From Bacteroidales bacterium UBA5287 (GTDB lineage Bacteria; Bacteroidota; Bacteroidia; Bacteroidales; Dysgonomonadaceae), in assembly GCA_002411345.1 (NCBI GenBank), contig DHSL01000031.1, forward strand, positions 1 to 64,000: a DNA stretch of 64,000 bases. The letters are read 5' to 3'. Made by a program: the position numbers and the translations under genes. Below the pieces are notes generated by a model, which saw only the letters and a program-made list of their open reading frames with translations, was not told the DNA's origin and searched no databases. This document shows, piece by piece, positions 52,249-60,905 of the stretch (positions are counted from its first letter, which is position 1; every line of letters starts with the position of its first letter).

Positions 52249-53148
52249 TCATAGAAGGGTTAAAATAGTGTCTAATACATTAACGTCTGGGTCTGAAAGA
52301 TCTATCCAATGTATTTCTTTGTCTCTTTTAAACCAGGTGATTTGTTTTCGGGCATAATTCCGCGAATGTTGTTTTATCTTGTCAATGGCAAATTCTAATG
52401 TGTTATTGCCATCTAAGAAATCAAATATTTCTTTATAACCTACGGTGTTGAGTGAATTGAGATGGCGAAGGGGATAAAAACCTCGTACTTCGTCTAATAG
52501 TCCTTCTTGAATCATCTCATCAACGCGTTGATTAATACGGGAATATAAATCGTCGCGATCACGATTAAAACCGATCTTAATAATGCGGAACGGACGTGTC
52601 TTTTTTTGGTTCGTACGTAACGATGAATAGGGCTTTCCTGACATCAGACATATCTCTAATGCATGAATTATTCGTTTTGGATTCTTTAAATCAACCTGAT
52701 TATAAAACGTGGGATCAAGCATCTTCAATTGATTTCGGATAGGATCGATACCTTCTTTTTGATATAGCTCCTGAATCTCAAGTCGCAAAGCTTTATCAAC
52801 AGTGGGAATTTCATCAATGCCGTTGCAAACGGCATCAATATATAACATTGAACCACCGGACATGACAACTGTATCGTGATGCTTATGAAGATCTTGAATT
52901 AATGCAATGGCTTCTTCCTCGAAAAGACTGGCACTGTAATATTCCTCCGGAGAAAGCTTGCCTACAAAATAATGTTTAACCCGATTCAGCTGGTTAACAG
53001 TTGGAGCGGCTGTGCCGATAGTCATTCCTTTGTAGATTTGTCTTGAATCGGCAGAAAGAATGGGGCACCCAATTTTTTCTGCTAAAAGGATACTCCAGTC
53101 CGTTTTTCCTACGCCGGTTGGTCCTAACAACACCAGCAGCGTCTTCAT
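52249..53148 (-). CDS. miaA: tRNA dimethylallyltransferase
   Basis: The start is the ATG at 53148 (MKTLLVLLGPTGVGKTDWS), giving 299 residues; the longer open frame would overlap the upstream gene. P-loop GPTGVGKT (residues 9-16), DSRQIYKGMTIGTAAPT, SGGSMLYIDAVCNG and the C-terminal RNYARKQITWFKRD are diagnostic. It adds a dimethylallyl group to A37 of tRNAs that read UNN codons. It starts one base after the PRiA4-type gene stop, so the two share a transcript. Confidence 0.97.
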   Translation of the reverse strand: MKTLLVLLGPTGVGKTDWSILLAEKIGCPILSADSRQIYKGMTIGTAAPTVNQLNRVKHYFVGKLSPEEYYSASLFEEEAIALIQDLHKHHDTVVMSGGSMLYIDAVCNGIDEIPTVDKALRLEIQELYQKEGIDPIRNQLKMLDPTFYNQVDLKNPKRIIHALEICLMSGKPYSSLRTNQKKTRPFRIIKIGFNRDRDDLYSRINQRVDEMIQEGLLDEVRGFYPLRHLNSLNTVGYKEIFDFLDGNNTLEFAIDKIKQHSRNYARKQITWFKRDKEIHWIDLSDPDVNVLDTILTLL

Positions 53149-53149
53149 T

Positions 53150-53707
53150 TTATAGTAAGTCTGATGATTCAATATCTGATGAAGTGTTCTCGAAACCTTC
53201 AAATCCTGATTTGTCTATCTCATCAATATCGTAGTTCTCGTCTCCAAAAAAAGATTCGTCTGTATCAACACTTGTAGTTACATTTTCAGTTTCCTCAAAA
53301 TCTTTGAATTGTAAAGGGGGTTCTCCTTCAGAGATTGTTATAAGAGGTTTCTTGAGATTCTTACCGGGGATAATTTCTGATAATTCCATAAATAGGGCAC
53401 GCTCATTCAAAACGTCAAATTCAAATATAAGTTTCTCTTTTTCATCTTCAAGATAATCACTTAAGATGCAGTCTTCCATCGTATGAGGATCTTCATCTGA
53501 AGCTGTGTCCATTTCAACTAATGTGATTTCCTGGGCTTTGTGCCATTTGTTGTCACACAAGAAAAATGAAGCTAACTCTTTATCGCTATATCCTACGGAT
53601 TCAATAATTGCTTTATATAAGTCAAAAAATGTATCATCCGAGTCAATTTTGATCTCCCTTTTAAAGTCGTTAACTTCGTCGGAAAGGATTAAAAATCTGA
53701 ATACCAT
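53150..53707 (-). CDS. PRiA4_ORF3-like domain protein (IS1096-passenger TnpR type)
   Basis: 185 residues. MVFRFLILSDEVNDFKREIKIDSDDTFFDLYKAI is followed by an aromatic, acidic core (FFLCDNKWHKAQEITLVEM ... LIFEFDVLNERALFMEL). This is the plasmid pRiA4b ORF-3-like beta-grasp-type domain. The C-terminal ~50 residues are very acidic and probably disordered. Despite its database label as a transposon passenger, no insertion-sequence ends or transposase lie nearby. The pairing with miaA recurs in Bacteroidota, so I infer a domesticated housekeeping gene of unknown role. Confidence 0.8.
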   Translation of the reverse strand: MVFRFLILSDEVNDFKREIKIDSDDTFFDLYKAIIESVGYSDKELASFFLCDNKWHKAQEITLVEMDTASDEDPHTMEDCILSDYLEDEKEKLIFEFDVLNERALFMELSEIIPGKNLKKPLITISEGEPPLQFKDFEETENVTTSVDTDESFFGDENYDIDEIDKSGFEGFENTSSDIESSDLL

Positions 53708-53862
53708 AATATCTAGGTTTTATTATGCTTGAATATGGTTCAAAGGTAATAAAAAGTTTCAAAATATTTTGTATTTATACCTAAATGATATTTACCAGGT
53801 ACAACATGGCGACTTGCAAAATAATAAATACTAAAAGGTGATGTGGTTATCTACTTTATTTC

Positions 53863-53870
53863 TATTTTTG
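53863..53870 (+). promoter_or_regulatory. -7 element upstream of the clostripain gene
   Basis: TATTTTTG matches TAnnTTTG and lies 35 bases before the ATG. No clear TTTG is present at the right distance upstream. Confidence 0.4.
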
Positions 53871-53904
53871 AACAATTATTGATTTATTATGTTCCACTAA
53901 CATT

Positions 53905-55071
53905 ATGAAAATAAGATTTTATCTGTATTCTTTATTTGTTCTTGTACTGCTGTTTACAGGGTGCAGACGCGACGATGTGCCTGAAACATACACAATATTA
54001 ATATATATGGCTGCCGACAACTCAATGGATGTCGATGTAAATTATACAATCGAAAAAATAAAAGAGGGGGCAGTAGGAAGTAATGGAACTACAGTGATTT
54101 ATCTCGATAGAAAAGGATCGGGAAAAACCAGACTTTTTAAAATCGACAATAAGGGGGTTGAAACGCTCTTGAAAGAATACCCGGAAGAGAATTCAGCTAG
54201 CACCACTACGTTATCGCGGGTAATTAATGAAACTAAACAATTGGTTCCTGCAGATAAGTATGGATTTATTTTTTGGTCGCATTCTATGGGATGGTACCCG
54301 GCATTGAATGGGGTGGCTACAAGATCTGCTCCAAAAGAATATACTTACATAGGAATTGACGATACTCCAGCAACGGGTACGGGCATTTCGTTCATGGAAG
54401 TGGATGAAATAGCAGATGCTATGCCTAATAATATGTTTGAATATATTTGGTTTGATGTGTGTTTAATGGGGTCGGTAGATGGACTTTATGAATTCAGAAA
54501 TAAAGCGGATTACTTAATCGCTTCTCCAACAGAGGTGTTGCTGGAGGCGACTCACGACGCGTCGGGGGTGCCGTACGCAAAAGTGATGAAGTATTTATTC
54601 GGGGGTAAAGAGGAGCTGATTAATGCGTGTAAGATTTATTATGATCATTATACTAATTTAACGGCGGACGAAATTTACAGGTCGGCGACTATCGTTATGG
54701 TCGATGCAAAAGAGCTAAATGGTTTATATTTCGAGACTCGAAAACTTCTTTCTAGAAAGTTGACGGATGTCCAAAATATGAATATTGAGGGTATTCAGGT
54801 TTATCATACAAGACATATTCCTCAGGTGTTTTTTGATTATGCTGAATTTATGAAAAGGATTACTACAGCCCAACAGTATACGGCAGTCGATAATCAACTG
54901 AAGAAAACTGTGGTTTACAAGAACGCAACGCCCGATTTTATTAATCAAGTGATAATCGATCCTGCAAAATACAGCGGATTGAGTGTTTATATTCCGCTTG
55001 CAATATGGCAAAATGAAAATCCTTACAAATATTATTTCAATCTTTTAGAGTGGAGTGGGGTTTATAATTAG
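53905..55071 (+). CDS. Clostripain-family (C11) cysteine protease lipoprotein
   Basis: 388 residues with a lipoprotein signal (VLLFTGC, Cys at about 20). The C11 dyad is visible: His126 in FWSHSMGW and Cys186 in WFDVCLMGSVDGLYE. ILIYMAADNSMD near the N-terminus is the usual first strand. Members cleave after Arg or Lys and are surface or periplasmic in Bacteroidota. Unlike clostripain it is short and has no evident propeptide linker. It stands alone. Confidence 0.93.
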   Translation: MKIRFYLYSLFVLVLLFTGCRRDDVPETYTILIYMAADNSMDVDVNYTIEKIKEGAVGSNGTTVIYLDRKGSGKTRLFKIDNKGVETLLKEYPEENSASTTTLSRVINETKQLVPADKYGFIFWSHSMGWYPALNGVATRSAPKEYTYIGIDDTPATGTGISFMEVDEIADAMPNNMFEYIWFDVCLMGSVDGLYEFRNKADYLIASPTEVLLEATHDASGVPYAKVMKYLFGGKEELINACKIYYDHYTNLTADEIYRSATIVMVDAKELNGLYFETRKLLSRKLTDVQNMNIEGIQVYHTRHIPQVFFDYAEFMKRITTAQQYTAVDNQLKKTVVYKNATPDFINQVIIDPAKYSGLSVYIPLAIWQNENPYKYYFNLLEWSGVYN

Positions 55072-55140
55072 AGAAAGATTACATAAATAAAGGGTGTTTA
55101 ACTAAGCCCTCGCCCAAATTGGTGGCGTGATGGTCTCTCC

Positions 55141-55200
55141 TACTTCTCACCATGCTGTCATTATCCTCTCACTATGGTTTCTACTTTCTCCATGATAATA
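55141..55200. repeat. Degenerate short repeat cluster before tRNA-Asn
   Basis: The block contains CTTCTCACCATG, CCTCTCACTATGG and TTTCTCCATG, three related units about 20 bases apart. The sequence TCCTCTCACTATGGT (55164-55178) occurs in reverse complement at 35741-35755. It may be a dispersed intergenic repeat. Confidence 0.4.
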
Positions 55201-55293
55201 CTTTGCATATTTTAACAATATGGGGGCGGTGGTCGTAAATAGCGACTTATATACAGTATTTTTAATTTTCAATGGCATTTTTTTCGCTTATCT

Positions 55294-55325
55294 ATTGCCG
55301 TATTCAGAAAATTGTACTACTTTTG
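55294..55325 (+). promoter_or_regulatory. tRNA-Asn promoter
   Basis: TTG (55295-55297), 20 bases, TACTTTTG (55318-55325): a good Bacteroidota -33/-7 pair ending about 30 bases before the tRNA. Confidence 0.7.
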
Positions 55326-55355
55326 CAACACTTTTCTGAAAGTGATATAAAAGAT

Positions 55356-55429
55356 TCTTCAGTAGCTCAGTCGGTTAGAGCATCTGACTGTTAATCAGAG
55401 GGTCGTTGGTTCAAGTCCAACCTGAAGAG
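55356..55429 (+). tRNA. tRNA-Asn (GTT)
   Basis: The acceptor TCTTCAG pairs with CTGAAGA, discriminator G. The D arm is GCTC/GAGC. The anticodon stem CTGAC/CAGAG (last pair weak) carries anticodon GTT, and the T arm has TTGGTTCAAGTCCAA. CCA is not encoded. Confidence 0.96.
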
Positions 55430-55433
55430 CATT

Positions 55434-55459
55434 AAGCAGGTTTATTAAACCTGCTTTTT
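55434..55459 (+). terminator. Terminator after tRNA-Asn
   Basis: AAGCAGGTTTA and TAAACCTGCTT pair almost without a loop (effective loop TTATTAA) and run into TTT. Confidence 0.75.
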
Positions 55460-55520
55460 GTTTTTATAAACAATTTGACCGCAATTATCGTTAGAAAGAG
55501 AATTTATAATGGATATCTTT

Positions 55521-56477
55521 ATGAAAAAAATACTCTTTACATTTTATATACCTGCAGAATATCTCAAGGATTTCGACGATAAATATGAGTTATTTATGCC
55601 GGAAAAGGGTTCCTTGAAACGTGACGAGGTGATGGGGATGATAAACGATTATCATGTGATCGTGCCTAACTTTAGCTTCCAAACAGATAAAGAAATGATC
55701 GATAAAGGAACAAAATTAGAACTGATCTCTAATTGTGCGGTGGGATTCAATAATGTTGATGTGGATTATGCAAAGGAAAAAGGGGTTACGGTAACAAATA
55801 TCCCGAACTCGGTAAAGGAGCCGACTGCCGAATTTGCTTTTGCACTTTTATTGGCGGCTGCACGAAATATAGGGTGCATGGATAGAAATATTCGCTCGCA
55901 TAAAGGGGTTAAATGGGGCTTTTACGATGAACTTTCATTGTCGGTTTATGGTAAAACTTTGGGAATCATAGGTATGGGGCGGATTGGTCAGGCCATTGCG
56001 CACAGGGCGCTTGCTTTTGGAATGACGGTTCAATATTATAATCGTCATCGGTTAAGCAGAGAGATTGAAGAACAATATCGGGCTACGTACATATCGCTCG
56101 AAAGGCTTCTTAAAGAGTCTGACTTTATTTCTCTTAATGCTCCTTCTACTCCTGAAACTTTACACATGATTGGAAAAAAAGAGTTCGAAATGATGAAGCC
56201 GACGGCTGTATTTGTGAATACTGCTCGGGGTAACATGGTCGATGAGGGGGCTTTGGTTGAGGCACTCAAAAATGGAACTATCACGGCTGCAGGAATTGAT
56301 GTGTTCGATAAGGAACCAAAAATTCATCCGGGCTTACTGGAGCTGGATAATGTGACACTCGCTCCTCACGCGGCAACACGAACTGTTGAGGCTCGAAGAG
56401 ATATGACTTACGAAATAATACATAATATTCTTGGTTTTTATGAGGGTTCTTTTCCTATATCAAAAGTGAATTTATGA
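55521..56477 (+). CDS. D-2-hydroxyacid dehydrogenase (NAD-dependent)
   Basis: The start is the ATG at 55521 (MKKILFTFYIP, 318 residues); an ATG four codons earlier is possible. The NAD fold shows GKTLGIIGMGRIGQAIAHRA. The catalytic set is Arg in NTARGNMVDEGAL, Glu in DVFDKEPKIHP and His in APHAATRTVE. It interconverts a 2-oxoacid and a D-2-hydroxyacid in the cytoplasm; specificity (glyoxylate, hydroxypyruvate, 2-oxoisocaproate) cannot be read. Its end overlaps the next gene by 4 nt. Confidence 0.93.
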   Translation: MKKILFTFYIPAEYLKDFDDKYELFMPEKGSLKRDEVMGMINDYHVIVPNFSFQTDKEMIDKGTKLELISNCAVGFNNVDVDYAKEKGVTVTNIPNSVKEPTAEFAFALLLAAARNIGCMDRNIRSHKGVKWGFYDELSLSVYGKTLGIIGMGRIGQAIAHRALAFGMTVQYYNRHRLSREIEEQYRATYISLERLLKESDFISLNAPSTPETLHMIGKKEFEMMKPTAVFVNTARGNMVDEGALVEALKNGTITAAGIDVFDKEPKIHPGLLELDNVTLAPHAATRTVEARRDMTYEIIHNILGFYEGSFPISKVNL

Positions 56478-57172
56478 ACGCAAAAGATATTAAACATCAA
56501 TTACTTGCCTTAGGAAATGCGGAAAAAGCCGCGCATTCGGCATATTATTTTAGGACTGGTAAAGGTCAATATGGAGAGGGGGATAAATTTATCGGAATTA
56601 CGACTCCAGAAATGAAATCGGTTGTGAAAACATATAAGAGTCTTCCGATCGATGAACTCGAATTATTGCTTAGCGACGAATATCATGAATGCCGAATTTG
56701 TGCTGTATTGATTTTAGTTGAGCTATTCAAAAAGGCTGATGAGTTTAAACGTGGGAACATTGTTGATTTTTATCTGTCACATAGTCAATATGTTAACAAT
56801 TGGGACTTGGTGGACGTTTCTTGTCATGTCATTCTTGGTGAGTGGCTTTTGGATAAGGATAGATCCATTTTGTATGATTTGTCTAAAAGCAATAGTCTAT
56901 GGGATCAGCGCATAGCAATGGTTTCTACTTTAACGTTCATACGACAAAATGATTTTAAAGATACTCTTCTTTTGTCGGAAATTTATCTTACTCATAAACA
57001 TGACTTGATTCATAAAGCTTCGGGATGGATGCTTCGGGAAGTGGGAAAGAGGGATGAAAGCGTGCTGACTGGATTCCTTGACGTTTATCATAAACTGATG
57101 CCAAGAACAATGTTGCGATATGCAATAGAAAAATTATCTCCTCTACAGAAAAAACATTACATGACGAAATGA
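56474..57172 (+). CDS. AlkD-like DNA alkylation repair protein
   Basis: 232 residues of HEAT-like helical repeats: YFRTGKGQYGEGDKFIGITTPEMK at the N-terminus, YVNNWDLVDVSCHVILGEWL in the centre and KASGWMLREVGKRDESVL near the end. These are the landmarks of the AlkD/AlkC glycosylase family, which removes N3- and N7-alkylated bases; the WDLVD aspartate is the key residue. ATGA overlaps at both ends couple it to its neighbours, although no shared pathway is evident. Confidence 0.92.
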   Translation: MNAKDIKHQLLALGNAEKAAHSAYYFRTGKGQYGEGDKFIGITTPEMKSVVKTYKSLPIDELELLLSDEYHECRICAVLILVELFKKADEFKRGNIVDFYLSHSQYVNNWDLVDVSCHVILGEWLLDKDRSILYDLSKSNSLWDQRIAMVSTLTFIRQNDFKDTLLLSEIYLTHKHDLIHKASGWMLREVGKRDESVLTGFLDVYHKLMPRTMLRYAIEKLSPLQKKHYMTK

Positions 57173-58515
57173 CTTATCAGACTTTTTTATTAAACAACGG
57201 ACTAAGAATTATTCATCAATCTTCTGAATCTAATATTTCATATTGTGGGTTTGCAATAAATGTTGGTACACGACACGAACTGCCGGGCGAAGAGGGAATG
57301 GCGCATTTTGTGGAGCATATGCTTTTTAAAGGGACGCAAAAAAGAAAAGCGCATCATATCGTAAACAGAATGGAAAATGTGGGTGGGGAACTTAACGCTT
57401 ACACTACTAAAGAGGAAACATTTGTTTATGCTGCTTTTCTTGAGGAATATTTGCAGCGGGCAATGGATCTGCTTGGAGATATGGTCTTTAACTCTGATTT
57501 TCCTCAAAAACAGATCGAACGTGAACGTGATGTGATTATTGATGAGATACAATCGTATAAAGATTCGCCTTCTGAACTTATATTTGATGATTTCGAAAGG
57601 TTGCTTTTTTCTCATCAGTCTATAGGAAATTATATCCTGGGTACAAAACAATCGTTGAATTCGTTTGAACATGATTCTGTCAAAAGTTTCGTATTAAGAA
57701 ATTATCTGTCTGAACGCATGGTTTTCTTTTCGTTCGGAAAAACTCCGTTTAAGAAGGTTGTTCGTTGGGCACAGAAATACTTTTCTTATTCTCTTTCTCC
57801 TTATATGTTATCGTCTAAAAACATAGTTTCGTCTATCCCCGCAGAACATAAAGGTCTTAATCATCTGAACGATTTATCGTCCGACAGCCTCGCAAATTCT
57901 ATTCCTACAGAGCATAACGACTCTGATTCCTCAAACGTTAAGCCAAATAATAGCGCTGTTTCTTATAATCCGCAAAAAATGGTTTTGGATAAAGATACTG
58001 TGCAAACGCATATTATCATGGGACGTCCGGTCTTTGAAATGTTTAACAACGACCGTTATACGCTTCTTCTAATTAATAACTTGTTGAGCGGTGGAGATAG
58101 TAGTCGACTGAATGTTGCTTTGCGCGAGAAACGGGGATTGGTGTATAGCGTGGAATCTAACGTGGCATTATATACTGATACGGGTGTATTTAGTATTTAT
58201 TTTGGTTGTGATCCTAAAAATGCTGATAAATGTATACGACTGGTGGAACAGGAATTATCGAGGTTGCAAAAAGAATCGCTAACACCTATTCAGTTGCAAA
58301 TTGCAAAAAAACAGTTGTGTGGACAAATAGGAATAGCGTCAGAAAATCATGAGAATGTTGCTTTGGGAATGGCAAAAAGATACCTGCATTTTAATAATTA
58401 TGAGTCTATTAATGAGACTTTTAGAAGAATTAAAAGTATAACGTCAGACGATATAAAAAGATTATCCGTGCAATTGTTAAATCCTGAGTGGTTCAGTTAT
58501 CTAAAATATAAATAG
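57169..58515 (+). CDS. M16 insulinase-family zinc metallopeptidase
   Basis: 448 residues. The inverted zinc motif HFVEH (46-50) and the third-ligand region RDVIIDEIQSYKDSP are intact, and the C-terminal homologous half is present (LLINNLLSGGDSSRLNVALREKRGLVYSVES). So it is an active single-chain processing-peptidase-like enzyme. It has no signal peptide. Between the two halves, about residues 217-263, sits an odd Ser/Asn-rich insert with an imperfect internal duplication (SSIPAEHKG... and NSIPTEHND...). Such peptidases degrade or trim peptides; the substrate is unknown. Confidence 0.92.
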   Translation: MTYQTFLLNNGLRIIHQSSESNISYCGFAINVGTRHELPGEEGMAHFVEHMLFKGTQKRKAHHIVNRMENVGGELNAYTTKEETFVYAAFLEEYLQRAMDLLGDMVFNSDFPQKQIERERDVIIDEIQSYKDSPSELIFDDFERLLFSHQSIGNYILGTKQSLNSFEHDSVKSFVLRNYLSERMVFFSFGKTPFKKVVRWAQKYFSYSLSPYMLSSKNIVSSIPAEHKGLNHLNDLSSDSLANSIPTEHNDSDSSNVKPNNSAVSYNPQKMVLDKDTVQTHIIMGRPVFEMFNNDRYTLLLINNLLSGGDSSRLNVALREKRGLVYSVESNVALYTDTGVFSIYFGCDPKNADKCIRLVEQELSRLQKESLTPIQLQIAKKQLCGQIGIASENHENVALGMAKRYLHFNNYESINETFRRIKSITSDDIKRLSVQLLNPEWFSYLKYK

Positions 58516-58626
58516 AATTACATCTTTAAATCTTAATGAACAAAACTTAATACAGGTTGTTTTTAAATAACTATTAAGTATAAAATTTAAAGAAAACTTA
58601 CAGTAACTAACTTAACTGAATTAATT

Positions 58627-59232
58627 ATGAAAAAGTTGAAATTTACATTAATCGTGTTAATGATTGCTTTTGCAGGTGCAGCTAGTGCACAAGTATCGCT
58701 CGGGGTTAAAGGTGGAGTGAATATGTCAAATTTTTATGGCGATGAAGTAACTCAAAATAATCCTAAAGTTGGCTTTAATGCTGGTATTGCTGCAGACTTT
58801 GCTTTACATCCTGATATGTCAATCCAATCCGGTTTATTTTTTACTACAAAAGGATTTAAGTTTGATTCAAATGTGTTGGACTTTTCGGAGAACTTGATGT
58901 ATTTGCAAATACCTGTTCATTTTGCTTATAAAGTAACGGTTACTCCTGGTACACGTATCTTTTTCCATGGTGGTCCTTATGTTGCTTATGGAGTTGGGGG
59001 AAAAACAAAAGTTGATCTCGGTGAATTAGGCAATGCGAGTGATGATGTATTTGGTGATGGTGTGGGACAATACAAGCGTTTTGATACTGGTTTAGGGATT
59101 GGGGTCGGAACTGAATTTGGACCTTTCTTGGTTGATCTTGGATGGGATATGGGATTACTTAATATCTCAAATGCGACAAACGGCAATGTTAAGAACCAAA
59201 ATGCTTACCTTTCAGTAGGTTATATGTTCTAA
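58627..59232 (+). CDS. Small outer-membrane beta-barrel (porin-family) protein
   Basis: 201 residues with a typical signal peptide ending in AGAASAQ, then VSLGVKGGVNMSNF and alternating amphipathic strands (SIQSGLFFTTKGF, LQIPVHFAYKV, FFHGGPYVAYG), closing with AYLSVGYMF, a C-terminal aromatic barrel signal. It belongs to the outer-membrane beta-barrel group (OMP_b-brl_2 type), probably eight strands. Role unknown, perhaps structural. Single gene with its own strong terminator. Confidence 0.88.
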   Translation: MKKLKFTLIVLMIAFAGAASAQVSLGVKGGVNMSNFYGDEVTQNNPKVGFNAGIAADFALHPDMSIQSGLFFTTKGFKFDSNVLDFSENLMYLQIPVHFAYKVTVTPGTRIFFHGGPYVAYGVGGKTKVDLGELGNASDDVFGDGVGQYKRFDTGLGIGVGTEFGPFLVDLGWDMGLLNISNATNGNVKNQNAYLSVGYMF

Positions 59233-59247
59233 CAGATAACTATATAT

Positions 59248-59285
59248 AAAAAAAGTGCTGTATTTTTTGGTACAGCACTTTTTTT
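59248..59285. terminator. Strong terminator, probably bidirectional
   Basis: A perfect 15-bp repeat (AAAAAAAGTGCTGTA / TACAGCACTTTTTTT) with an 8-base loop separates the beta-barrel gene from the convergent FemAB-like gene. Confidence 0.9.
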
Positions 59286-59326
59286 ATGTCTTTTCCTAAC
59301 CATTGTCTCTGATTTTTAGAATTACT

Positions 59327-60451
59327 TTAACTTAAATGATATCCTTGACTGTTTAGCTCGGATGCGCGAAAGAGTGTATACATCTCTTTGTTTAATGGAT
59401 AATCCCAACAGCCAAGACTATGAAATATATCACCTCCAAATCCTGATTTGAATTTGTATAATCCATATAATGGGTGCTCTGGATCAGGAGTAGGGGAAAT
59501 TCCAAACATATCGTATTCAGTACAACCGGCAGCTTTTGATTGACAAATTGCTTCCCATTGAAGTGCATAGGTGCCCATCAGATTTCTATGCTCCGACGAG
59601 GATGCTCCATATAAATATGATCCTCTGTTTTTCGTAATTACCAAAAACATCGCGGCAAGGGGTTTGGAGTCAAGTTCTGCTACTAATAATCGTACATCAG
59701 CCGGAGAATGGGTGTCGTCGGCACGCGCAGTCATTACTGCTTCAAAGTATTTCAGGTCGTTCAACAGAATTCGGTTTCGTTGAGCGGTTTCTTTGTATAA
59801 ATTATACCAAATATCAATTCCTTCCATATCCATCGATCGAACGGTCACTCCTTTTCGATGAGCTAATTTGATATTGTATCTCGTTTTGGGCTTCATCCTG
59901 CGTAGAAGTGTGTCGCAATCATGGGCCAAATTAAGATATACTGTGTTGGAAGGTAGTATATTGAAATTCGCTTTTTTGAAATTCCAAAGTTGGGTGTTGT
60001 AATTAAACCTGAATTCTTGCGCAGAGATCTCGGGCTCTCCTTTCCAAATACCATTTTCATTGAAATAATCTTGCTCTTTTGCCCAATATGATTCCCAGCA
60101 TAAATCATAACGAATGAGAATACAGTTCTTGGGAAGAAATGAGCGAAGTGATTCCGATAGCTCTTCAAGAAATATACCCTGAAACTCGTCTGCTGGTTCC
60201 AACTCGGGACCATATGGGACATACGCTACGGAATAATTTCGGTTGATTTGTTTTAATAAGATTAGGATATCTGATTTGATAGTGGAATTATCTTTGCTCC
60301 CAATGTAAAGATCGGATGCTCTCGATTTGAAATTTATCGCAATAGTTTCTTCTCCAAGAGAAGTTTTTACGACTGACCAGAAAGCTGTTTGCTGTAAAAT
60401 AGGTGTGGCATAAAGCTCTTCGATCTCTTTTAAATAGACGTTTGATAGCAT
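59327..60451 (-). CDS. FemAB/FemX-like aminoacyl- or acyltransferase (GNAT fold)
   Basis: 374 residues of the FemAB type: a double GNAT fold with KTRYNIKLAHRKGVTVRS, LVAELDSKPLAAMFLVI and the signature GSYLYGASSSEHRNLMGTYALQWEAI ... YDMFGISP ... LYGLYKFKSGFGG. In Gram-positive bacteria such enzymes add amino acids from tRNA to lipid II; in Bacteroidota the role is not settled and cell-wall or lipid modification is a guess. A minus-strand TACCTTTG (60472-60479) is a fair -7 element 21 bases upstream of the start. Confidence 0.85.
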   Translation of the reverse strand: MLSNVYLKEIEELYATPILQQTAFWSVVKTSLGEETIAINFKSRASDLYIGSKDNSTIKSDILILLKQINRNYSVAYVPYGPELEPADEFQGIFLEELSESLRSFLPKNCILIRYDLCWESYWAKEQDYFNENGIWKGEPEISAQEFRFNYNTQLWNFKKANFNILPSNTVYLNLAHDCDTLLRRMKPKTRYNIKLAHRKGVTVRSMDMEGIDIWYNLYKETAQRNRILLNDLKYFEAVMTARADDTHSPADVRLLVAELDSKPLAAMFLVITKNRGSYLYGASSSEHRNLMGTYALQWEAICQSKAAGCTEYDMFGISPTPDPEHPLYGLYKFKSGFGGDIFHSLGCWDYPLNKEMYTLFRASELNSQGYHLS

Positions 60452-60540
60452 TTACTCTTTATTTTAGCGCGCAAAGGTAGTCAATTTAAGCATGGTAAAA
60501 AACTAAAGAACTCTAAATGAAACCTTTCTAAAGTTAAACC

Positions 60541-60578
60541 AAAAGAAAAAGCACTTACCGAACAATCGATAAGTGCTT
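60541..60578 (-). terminator. Terminator after tRNA-Val
   Basis: AAGCACTTA (60549-60557) and TAAGTGCTT (60570-60578) form a 9-bp stem with a 12-base loop. On the minus strand it runs into a T-rich stretch. Confidence 0.75.
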
Positions 60579-60590
60579 CATTTTCAACTG

Positions 60591-60665
60591 TGGGCGTTGA
60601 CGGATTCGAACCGCCGACCCTCTGCTTGTAAGGCAGATGCTCTGAACCAGCTGAGCTAAACGCCC
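60591..60665 (-). tRNA. tRNA-Val (TAC)
   Basis: On the minus strand the acceptor GGGCGTT pairs with AACGCCC, discriminator A. The D arm is GCTC/GAGC, the anticodon stem CTGCC/AGCAG region carries anticodon TAC, and the T arm is GGCGGTTCGAATCCGTC. CCA is not encoded. Confidence 0.96.
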
Positions 60666-60695
60666 TTTTATTACTTCTTTCTTGAAAAAGTGATG

Positions 60696-60726
60696 CAAAG
60701 ATATATTCTTTTTTGATACGTTCAAA
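60696..60726 (-). promoter_or_regulatory. tRNA-Val promoter
   Basis: On the minus strand TTTG (60723-60726), 19 bases, TATCTTTG (60696-60703): an exact consensus match about 30 bases before the tRNA. Confidence 0.75.
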
Positions 60727-60765
60727 ATATTTTGGCATTTTTTTTTCAATTATAGATAAATTCAT

Positions 60766-60773
60766 TACTTTTG
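60766..60773 (+). promoter_or_regulatory. Candidate -7 element for purB
   Basis: TACTTTTG matches TAnnTTTG, back to back with the tRNA-Val promoter. The -33 position holds only a T-rich run. The leader to purB would be about 125 bases. Confidence 0.45.
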
Positions 60774-60905
60774 TACAACTAATAAGAAGATTGATAAATC
60801 AAAATACAATCGCTTGCACAATTAACACAATAACAAATATAATTAGAATAAGCCGTAAGTGATTCCTGCTTATTCTTTTTGGAAAATGATTTTAGACCAA
60901 TGAAA

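Noticed and set aside
53150..53707. An insertion sequence next to miaA
   Set aside because: The family name mentions IS1096, but no transposase, inverted ends or target duplication is visible.
60481..60765. Frames across the tRNA-Val gene (RVGGSNPSTPT, RGSAVRIRQRP)
   Set aside because: These are translations of the tRNA itself, not proteins.
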